Part shown: positions 59,101-64,000 of the stretch, one piece after another
Layout of the letters: each line of letters opens with the position of its first letter
Position numbering within the stretch: the stretch's first letter is position 1
Origin: Meandrina meandrites
Lineage: Eukaryota; Cnidaria; Anthozoa; Scleractinia; Meandrinidae
NCBI GenBank assembly: GCA_963693305.1
Contig: OY855913.1
Span: 23,068,614 to 23,132,613 of the forward strand
DNA: 64,000 nucleotides
Direction: 5' to 3'
Notes under the pieces: generated by a model
Databases searched by the model: none
What the model was told of the DNA's origin: nothing
The model's input: only the letters and a program-made list of their open reading frames with translations
Made by a program: the position numbers and the translations under genes

Positions 59101-61603
59101 ACATTGGAAGACAACAAAACAAGAGAGGATGAGGGCAAGAATGGACCTCCAGCAGCTGCAGAAAAAGAAGAGCAAGATTTGGAAAGTGATGAAAAGAAAC
59201 AAGGTGTTGATGGAAATCAAGTAGCTGAAGAGCAGGAAGATTCCAAAGAAAGCGATGAAGGGAAACAAGAAGAAGGTGTCAACAGACATCAAACAACAGA
59301 AGAACAACAAGAGCAAACATTGGAAGACAACAAAACAAAAGAGGACGAGGGCAAGAATGGACATCCAGCAGCTGCAGAAAAAGAAGAGCAAGATTTGGAA
59401 AGTGATGAAAAGAAACAAGGTGTTGATGGAAATCAAGCAGCTGAAGAGCAGGAAGATGCCAAAGAAAGGGATGAAGGGAAACAAGAAGAAGGTGTCAACA
59501 GACGTCAACCAACTGAAGAACAACAGGAGCAAACCTTGGAAGACAACAAAACAAGAGAGGATGAGGGCAAGAATGGACATCCAGCAGCTGCAGAAAAAGA
59601 AGAGCAAGATTTGGAAAGTGATGAAAAGAAACAAGGTGTTGATGGAAATCAAGCAGCTGAAGAGCAGGAAGATTCCAAAGAAAGCGATGAAGGGAAACAA
59701 GAAGGTGTCAACAGACATCAAACAACAGAAGAACAAGAGGAAACTGTAGAAAGTGATGAAAAGAAACAGGGAGGTGAGGATGGACTTGTGCAGACTACAG
59801 AGGAAGAAACAGCAGAAGAGGTATCAAGTCCTATATCTGAAGAAGGGCTAAAGGAGGTTGACGAAGAAGAGATGAAAGTGATGGCAAAGGAGCTGGAAAG
59901 CTGTGAACCTAATGAGCAAGTCCTTTATGGAGAAGTAAAGGAAGAAGATACTGAGGCACAGATTGGAGAAGCAGATGTATCAGGGGAGTTTGAATCTCAA
60001 GCAGAGGAACAAGCAAACAGTGCAGACACTTCAGAAACTGGTGGGGAACCTGAGAAAACAGTAGTAGAAGAAAAAGACGAAAGTGAAGAACCTAAGATGG
60101 AGGAAAGTCTTGCAACTGAGGGAGAGAAGGATGGAGGAGTTGATGAGCCAGACAATGAATTTGTTGAAGCCAATGATGTTGTGACAGAAGCATTCTCAGA
60201 AGAGGACCTGTCAGGTACACCTCCGGATTTAAAACAGTAATTCACTTAAAGCCGCTGACTTGTTTTGGACAGACTACGCACAATAAAGTGCTTTTTTATG
60301 TGTGTGTTGGAAAGCTCTATTAAACCTCCATGCCTCTCTTGCAAGCCCTCTTTTCTAATAAGACCCCCCATAAAAAAATACCCACCCCTCTCTATTAGTC
60401 TCCCCCACTCCCTAAACAGCAAGTGAGCAAAACAATACAATGCAAAATGCATTGGTCAGACTGCTGACTAGTATTAGCTTGATTTTAACTTTGCTTAAAT
60501 TTCTTTTAGCCCCATCAAAAATCCTTGAGGTCCCAAGAGTGACTATCATCAAATTTTCCCTCATAATATCAATTTTTAATACCAGTGTCCAAGCTTATCA
60601 GTTGGTGGCGAGTTTCATCAATAGAAAAGGTTATCATTACTAAAGGGAAATTGCTTTGATCTTTTACCAAATTCTCCCAACTAATGCTATAACAAAAGGT
60701 ATGGAGATCAATCGGGAGAATTTGTGTTTGGATATTGGGGCTTGAAGTGTTATACAGTAAATAGCACTTAACAGTCTTGACTATCACATGCTATCCGATT
60801 TTCTGATTTGAAATAAGTTCCATTCTCTCTAACAGGCCACCTTCTTTATTCAGCCCTCCCCCCATCCTTCCTGCTCCCTGAGAAATTGAAAAGAAATAAG
60901 CTCCTCATTTGGTTTAACAGAGCTTTTGTTGTATGCAAGGCTAGTCAGTCCTAAACAATGCTGGCTCAGTTAACTGGTTATTAGTTATTTCAGTTGGGTC
61001 TGGTAGAAGCTTTGTTATGATAGTCAAGGTGCCAAAAAGAACCGGAAAATGTGTAAACAGTTGTTTTGTCATGGCTGTAGGTGTTTGCAACATATATGGG
61101 GTTTTAAAGGCTTCTGTTTAAAGGAGGTCTTGACTTGACAGCATACAGTCATGTTTTTTTGCCCCCTCCACCTCTTGACAGACGTACCCTTTAAACTGGA
61201 TACATTGTTAAACAGCTAACAGGCAACTAGAGTAAATAAAATAATCATTTTTGGGGATGGGGGGTGGATTATGTCCTTGATGTACCAAAAATAGGTGTAC
61301 TGAAAACTAACAGAAAAAAATGAATAACACAAATTGATGCAAATTGGTTTTCGAGATTGAGGCTAATAGGGTTGCAATGTTGTTTAATTTAGTAATTTTC
61401 TTTGTTCTTTTTCTCAAACAGCAATCACAGGCAGCGCTAATGAAGCTGTAGAAGCGACAGCAGAGGAGGAAAAGAGTGAGGAAGAACGGGTAAGTTCCAC
61501 GAGTCCACTGTACAGTCCACCTTCCAGCCCTGCTGTGTTCATACAACCGGGGGGAGATGTCCAGTTTACAAAGGATCAGTCGCCTGGCAAGGAGACGCAG
61601 TAA
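29154..61603 (+). CDS. Giant multi-Tudor protein, 19 Tudor domains plus acidic tail (8 exons, about 4,536 residues)
   Basis: Resembles Tudor/TDRD6/TDRD15-type germ-granule scaffolds, whose extended Tudor domains bind symmetric dimethylarginine on PIWI proteins and partners. Exons: 29154-31323, 41039-44227, 45807-46031, 46526-46804, 51182-52045, 52769-53206, 53951-60214, 61422-61603. Every junction is GT-AG and in phase 1. Nineteen modules of about 180-190 residues follow one plan: CQL, LM..I...Y, VG..CCAQF.ED..WYRA, F.DYGN, LPAQA..C.L. The core Trp residues are at about 78, 296, 523, 737, 939, 1120, 1305, 1490, 1676, 1866, 2076, 2278, 2469, 2652, 2851, 3034, 3245, 3450 and 3660. Module 4 is split by intron 1, module 10 by intron 3 and module 12 by intron 5. 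Residues from about 3795 on are Glu/Lys/Gln-rich and repetitive. The start has a good context (GCCATGG) and is followed at once by module 1. No RNA-binding, helicase or nuclease domain is seen. Orthology to a particular TDRD is not claimed. Confidence 0.93.
31515..31660. repeat. MITE-like inverted repeat, Tudor gene intron 1
   Basis: The left arm (TTTAAATTTTTCCTTGGTTT to CAAACCAGTTTA) and the right arm (TTAAACTGGTTTG to CCAAAGAAAAATTTAAA) are near-perfect reverse complements over about 42 bp. A spacer of about 50 bp separates them. Confidence 0.85.
33272..33489. mobile_element. Nested MITE (218 bp) with ATTAG target duplication
   Basis: Starts CAACCCTCCAAGTT and ends AACTTGGAGGGTTG. It is flanked by ATTAG at 33267-33271 and 33490-33494. 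Copy B of the host element has a single GATTAG at the equivalent site (about 36809), which confirms the insertion. The interior repeats GTCGCCATGGCGACTAAAAT-like motifs. Confidence 0.9.
33765..34591. mobile_element. Nested element (827 bp) with TA target duplication
   Basis: Ends CCGTAAACACC and GGTGTTTACGG are inverted repeats, extended by GCAGATAAGCCGCACC-like blocks repeated near both ends. TA flanks both sides (33763-33764 and 34592-34593), and copy B reads CCTAAATAATACTCG without the insert (about 37077-37091). A short open stretch near 34155 (MEGDSAVRGYRD...) is too short to identify. Confidence 0.9.
36587..38668. mobile_element. TA-flanked DNA transposon copy B, same family, no nested insertions
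   Basis: Same orientation and same inverted ends as copy A (CAGTACCGCTCAAAAGTAAG and its reverse complement), TA on both sides, and the same GAGACGAGA subterminal palindromes. The interior aligns with copy A throughout except for the two inserts there. The element is about 2.08 kb. Copies A and B are separated by about 430 bp. Confidence 0.88.
38675..38820. repeat. MITE fragment of the TGTGGTTCCAGAAAATATCC family
   Basis: Follows copy B directly. It has GGAAATTCCT blocks and G-rich runs, and ends with TATGGATATTTTCTGGAAGC and ACACATT, as does the copy at 26514-26710. The left end (GTGGTTCATGTTGAAAA) is diverged. Confidence 0.65.
39140..40235. repeat. Diverged tandem-like duplication in Tudor intron 1
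   Basis: Motifs recur in order. AAAGTCACG...AGTAGTCACGC occurs near 39140 and 39360, and a relative near 39840. Blocks containing GTGAAA(G/C)CTGCAA, GGCTGA.GTAATACC and ATAAAACCAAAAGAAAATAT occur near 39670 and again near 40120. No coding features are seen. Confidence 0.65.
40343..40786. repeat. Direct tandem duplication of a 223 bp unit
   Basis: GAGGTTTGGGTCTGG occurs at 40348 and 40571 (223 bp apart). Both copies run through the same A-rich tract, GCTCGGCCCATGGCCGTGCG and CTCTTGTAATGTATGG almost unchanged. The duplication sits about 250 bp before exon 2 of the Tudor gene. Confidence 0.92.
42600..44100 (+). repeat. Near-identical Tudor modules 7-9 (555-558 bp exonic tandem repeats)
   Basis: Within exon 2, the Trp codons of modules 7, 8 and 9 are at 42781, 43336 and 43894, giving periods of 555 and 558 bp. 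Modules 7 and 8 differ at only a handful of positions over about 240 bp around the Tudor core. Module 9 and, more distantly, module 6 share the plan. This implies very recent duplication or gene conversion within the exon. Confidence 0.95.
44564..44624. repeat. Perfect 23 bp inverted repeat with 15 nt loop (Tudor intron 2)
   Basis: The arms 44564-44586 (starting ATTTCTATGAGG) and 44602-44624 (ending CCTCATAGAAAT) are exact reverse complements. The loop is GAGGCCGCAGGCCGA. No transcript feature is evident, and it may be the core of a foldback element. Confidence 0.9.
45055..45185. repeat. Dispersed repeat with GTGGATAC / TATCCACTG motifs
   Basis: Contains CTAGCCAGTGGATAC and TATCCACTGAGAAGTGATTTATCCAGTAGATAG as inverted partners. 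Related TATCTACTGGATAAATCACTAT and GTCCAGTAGATAGTGATTTAACC sequences lie near 27029 and 27398 in HADHB intron 1. Confidence 0.6.
47327..49733. repeat. A/T-rich insertion-like block bounded by AGCTCATTCATG inverted ends (Tudor intron 4)
   Basis: AGCTCATTCATG at 47327 is mirrored by CATGAATGAGCT near 49722. Right after the left end are GCGCGAAGCGC and a short tandem of GGACGGAAGTCTGT-like units (about 47380-47450). No ORF of known family is present. A large non-autonomous element is possible, but the 12 bp ends alone are thin evidence. Confidence 0.4.
50034..50070. repeat. Tetranucleotide GTAA/GTGA microsatellite
   Basis: A run of GTAAGTAAGTGA-type units in Tudor intron 4, with no associated gene feature. 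Confidence 0.9.
50341..50912. repeat. Duplicated segment, two copies (about 50341-50510 and 50778-50912)
   Basis: Both copies contain TTCTTGATGTGATTTGTGCA, CTTTCGAGCGTGTT and ATGCAAATCATCCATTCGCG in the same order. The first copy has extra bases between the blocks. It lies just upstream of exon 5 of the Tudor gene. Confidence 0.85.
52310..52505. repeat. Dispersed SINE-like repeat, diverged copy (Tudor intron 5)
   Basis: Shares CGTTTCAGTAGCATGAAGC, CTGGTACCCATTTATACTCC, CTTGCCCTGGAACACAAGGC and AGTGACCCTGGCCAG with the copy at 24105-24340, in the same order. Confidence 0.65.
52547..52652. repeat. Foldback with nested short repeats (Tudor intron 5)
   Basis: The left arm runs CCAATTACAGCTGTCCAATT through ACAACTTCTT. 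The right arm runs AAGAAGTTGT through AATTGGACAGCTGTAATTGG. They are perfect reverse complements over about 30 bp. The loop contains further TAGGTGTCCAATTACAGGTA repeats of the same motif. Confidence 0.88.
53284..53680. repeat. Dispersed repeat, copy 1 (Tudor intron 6)
   Basis: Begins TTAACCAACTGCC and later reads GAAATACCGCCATGATA, GCAAGAGCTAGGAACCGCTG and TGTTGGTTGACTTGG. The same blocks, in the same order, make up copy 2 at 63201-63366. Copy 1 contains an additional C/G-rich segment with repeated GGCCCCCCAGGTGGAAT. Confidence 0.8.
58666..59740 (+). repeat. Exonic 216 bp repeats (five copies) encoding a 72-residue acidic unit
   Basis: GAGCAAAC(A/C)TTGGAAGA recurs at 58666, 58879, 59095, 59311 and 59527 in exon 7, with periods of 213, 216, 216 and 216 bp, so the frame is kept. 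Encoded units contain EQTLEDNKT, EDEGKNG, EKEEQDLESDEKKQ and GVDGNQ. Two variants (HQTTEEQ and RQPTEEQ) alternate, so the array grew partly as a 432 bp dimer. The unit is predicted to be disordered and strongly charged. Confidence 0.95.
60282..60287 (+). promoter_or_regulatory. Possible intronic poly(A) signal for a short Tudor isoform
   Basis: AATAAA lies 42 bp after an in-frame stop (60238-60240) reached eight codons past the exon 7 donor at 60215. Using it would replace the last 59 residues with GTPPDLKQ. The signal is seen in the sequence. Its use is inferred. Confidence 0.4.
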
Positions 61604-62490
61604 AATTGATCTAGAATTCTTATGTTGATTTCTTCTCTCCTTGACTGCTGTTCTGCCTGAAACTAGGGAGATAGTGAGACAGATCACTGCTTTGAGATGA
61701 GTTATTCTTTTGGATATCAATTTGAAGAAATTATAAATAGCCGGTAGTTACACAGCAAAGCAGGGTTTTATTTTAGGCTTTAAAATATATAATATATATT
61801 TACAGTAGAGATAGAGTAGCTAACAGTATTTAGGTTACAGTTGTATAGAAGGAGAGATCAAAATATCATTATCATAGTTACATGAATTTCTATCACTGCA
61901 GTGATGGCCTGCTACAGGGTTCAGGCACTTGCAGCTTAATGAAAGTTAATGCAGTATTAGAAGGGCAAGTCCTCCTTGTTTTTGTTAAAACTATCACCTG
62001 TTGCTGTGAAATGGTCATTTTGAAAGCAGCCCATATCAGTATGATCACTAAGTTTGACTGATATAATTATCTGGTGTTTCCAAATAGGTTCTAGTTTCCT
62101 AACTTTACCCTGAATTTAGTCTCCAGAGAACTTGTTGGTCTAATTCTAGTTGATGTTTGATGTCAAGACTGTTTTCGCACATGGTGACAGCATGAAAATA
62201 ATGGATTAATAGTTTGTAATTGTAGCTTAAAAAAACACAATTTGCTGAGCAAATGTTTAATACTTGTTTCTGTGGTGTGATTTGTAAAACATTAATCCTG
62301 ATTTGTTAAGTTACCAATCAATTTGTAATAGTCACTAATACATGTATGATTCTTAAGGAATTAAAAATAATTATTGTTAGTCTAATGTTCAACTGAAATC
62401 TAGAAATGTTAAGTTGATGTTATTTAATTCAGTATTTCTTGTTGATGCTAAACTTGATGGTTACGGCTTGTTAAAAGGAAAATAATTGTT
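61604..62490 (+). other. 3' flank / likely 3' UTR of the Tudor gene
   Basis: A/T-rich and non-coding on both strands. No canonical AATAAA is close to the stop. Candidates lie further on, at 62952-62957 and 63476-63481, so a long 3' UTR is possible. Confidence 0.45.
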
Positions 62491-62671
62491 AATGTTTCTT
62501 AACAACGCTGAATGGCGGTATAAAATGCACCGACATTCCACAATACTGCCTTCTTCAGGGTGGCACGAAGAAATAACGAGTTCGTTATTTCTTCGTGCCA
62601 CCCTGAAGAAGGCAGTATTGCCGAAACGTTTGTGCATTTTATACCGCCATTTAGCGCCATGAAGAAACATT
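62491..62671. repeat. Long near-perfect foldback (about 180 bp)
   Basis: The core arms AATACTGCCTTCTTCAGGGT onward and their exact reverse complement pair over about 37 bp around a GT centre. Outer arms (AATGGCGGTATAAAATGCAC / GTGCATTTTATACCGCCATT) pair again over about 20 bp, with outermost AATGTTTCTT / AAGAAACATT also matching. TTGTTAAAAGGAAA occurs on both sides (62469 and 62727). This is a foldback or MITE type element downstream of the Tudor gene. Confidence 0.92.
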
Positions 62672-62951
62672 AACAGTTATTTTTAGCATAAAAGACGCTA
62701 CGCAGTTTTCAACTATTATTAACTCTTGTTAAAAGGAAACAGACACAACAGCTTAGACTAGTGTCAAGGGTGATTGTTTTTTTTTTGGTGATATCTGGTT
62801 TTCCAGTAATACCTGATTTAATGCACAGAAAGAAACCATTATTTAAGTAACATTAGGACATAAGTGATTGTTTTTCCCTTATATGCTTATGCTTATTAGT
62901 GGAAATAACTGTAGTAAATGATGTGGTTTGTAAAATAGCATGTGTTTTTGT

Positions 62952-62957
62952 AATAAA
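62952..62957 (+). promoter_or_regulatory. Candidate poly(A) signal of the Tudor gene
   Basis: AATAAA about 1.35 kb after the stop codon. It is the first canonical signal downstream on the plus strand that I find. A second is at 63476-63481. Confidence 0.35.
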
Positions 62958-63200
62958 ACATTAATTATTAATGCAGCTAATTCTGTTCTTTGTTTATACC
63001 TTTTATTTCTTATGGGGCAGCTTTTAGGTGGGATGTAAATAAATCATCTTTTCAGTTGATAAGAACAAGTCTTGAATATCACTATTCTAATTGGTGTATG
63101 TTTTCATTCTTGGTTGGAAATTATTCAGGCTATTTGGTTTATTGGAAAAACTTGGCAAGCATCTCAAGTGCTGATAATTCCACGATTGTATCATTATTTT

Positions 63201-63366
63201 AACCAACTGCCCTGTGTAACTTGCTAAACATCGCTGAAATACCACCATGATATGAAGACCTGACACATGATGTAATGTCCAGGAGCATAGAAACCTAAGC
63301 CTTGCAAGAGCTAGGAACGGCTGACTACTAAAACAACTCACTGCACACTCACTGTTGGTTAACCTG
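63201..63366. repeat. Dispersed repeat, copy 2, with TTAACCAAC inverted ends
   Basis: Begins TTAACCAACTGCCCTGTGTA and ends CTGTTGGTTAA, so the outer 9 bp are inverted repeats. The interior GAAATACCACCATGATATG and GCAAGAGCTAGGAACGGCTG match copy 1 at 53284-53680. Confidence 0.8.
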
Positions 63367-64000
63367 GTTAAATATCTTTTGTTTAACCTCATTTAATAAG
63401 CAAAATATAAATGGCAATTTTCATCGTTTTCTACAGAAGAGGCAATTGTCACTACTTTTGAACACTCTTGTCTGCAATAAATGATATTTCACATAAAAAT
63501 GATCCTAGCTTGGCTTGTAATGGCAAAGTGTTGTCTTGAATCTGGAGTAAGTGGTACAGATTGTTGTAAGGAAGGTTTGAACCAAGTTTGCTAGTTGCAT
63601 GGAGAAACTTCTGGATCTGCTCAATGAAGATAAAATTAACTTGAAATCTGTGACTTGCTAAGCATTTTTGGTTCTTTTGTATTCAAAGGGTTTTGTTCTC
63701 CTGTTTTTCTGTCAAGCATCCTGGGATTTCAACTTCCACTTTGAGGGAAATTGGCCATAAGGATTGTATACAACATTTTGCAAACCAACCGTGAAATTTA
63801 ACTGGTTGAGAATCCTCTAATTCCTAAAATCCTTAAATTAAAAAAAGTTTAGCAATATGGAGAACAGTACCAACATTAATTATACCCAGCACGTTTTATG
63901 AGGTTGAAATAGGAGTAGAAATTTTCGTAGAGGTCTACGCTTCTACTCAGTACAATAATAGCATATAAATAGTTAGCTCTTGTAAGCTCGTAGACCCGTA
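63367..64000. other. Right flank, no gene recognised
   Basis: A/T-rich sequence with no ORF of recognisable family on either strand and no clear splice-bounded coding block. It may be the distal 3' UTR or intergenic. Confidence 0.5.

Noticed and set aside
58396..59736. 446-codon minus-strand ORF, very hydrophobic, looking like a repeated membrane protein
   Set aside because: It is the antisense of the acidic 216 bp repeats in Tudor exon 7. Complementing Glu/Lys-rich codons gives Phe/Leu-rich ones, and the ORF length follows from the repeat keeping frame.
58472..59749. Lys-rich plus-strand ORFs in another frame of the same region
   Set aside because: Shifted-frame readings of the same repeats. 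The Tudor frame continues through without a stop and fits the upstream modules.

Overview
This is eukaryotic genomic DNA, most likely from an anthozoan cnidarian such as a stony coral. The evidence is spliced genes with GT-AG introns, many short inverted-repeat (MITE-like) elements, a tandem satellite array, and animal-type proteins. The species cannot be fixed from the sequence alone.

Layout. (1) 1-608: intergenic DNA with simple repeats. (2) 609-16200: a head-to-tail array of seven almost identical 2,156-2,157 bp units plus a 498 bp truncated eighth. No convincing protein gene is present in the unit. Each unit does carry, on the minus strand, a tRNA-like Pol III promoter (A and B boxes) followed by two related hairpins and a T6 stop, so it may encode a roughly 0.2 kb RNA. 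(3) 16201-17885: a diverged array flank and a six-copy 101 bp minisatellite. (4) 17886-28856, minus strand: a complete 20-exon gene for the mitochondrial trifunctional protein beta subunit (HADHB, 3-ketoacyl-CoA thiolase), assembled here as 475 codons with all catalytic residues. (5) 28857-29153: a compact head-to-head promoter. (6) 29154-61603, plus strand: one very large 8-exon gene for a protein of about 4,536 residues with 19 Tudor domains and an acidic, repetitive C-terminal tail. (7) 61604-64000: 3' flank with candidate poly(A) signals, a long foldback and a dispersed repeat.

Function. HADHB catalyses the last step of mitochondrial long-chain fatty-acid beta-oxidation. Multi-Tudor proteins of the Tudor/TDRD6/TDRD15 type are germ-granule scaffolds that bind symmetrically dimethylated arginines on PIWI proteins and partners. 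The two genes share a promoter region but no obvious pathway.

Introns hold most of the mobile DNA. The 9.7 kb first intron of the Tudor gene contains two copies of one TA-flanked element. One copy carries two further nested insertions, and the other copy serves as the empty site. The most notable points are the 19-Tudor architecture (four consecutive domains with DYGD in place of DYGN, all introns in phase 1, and very recent internal duplications) and the arrayed Pol III-like RNA candidate.
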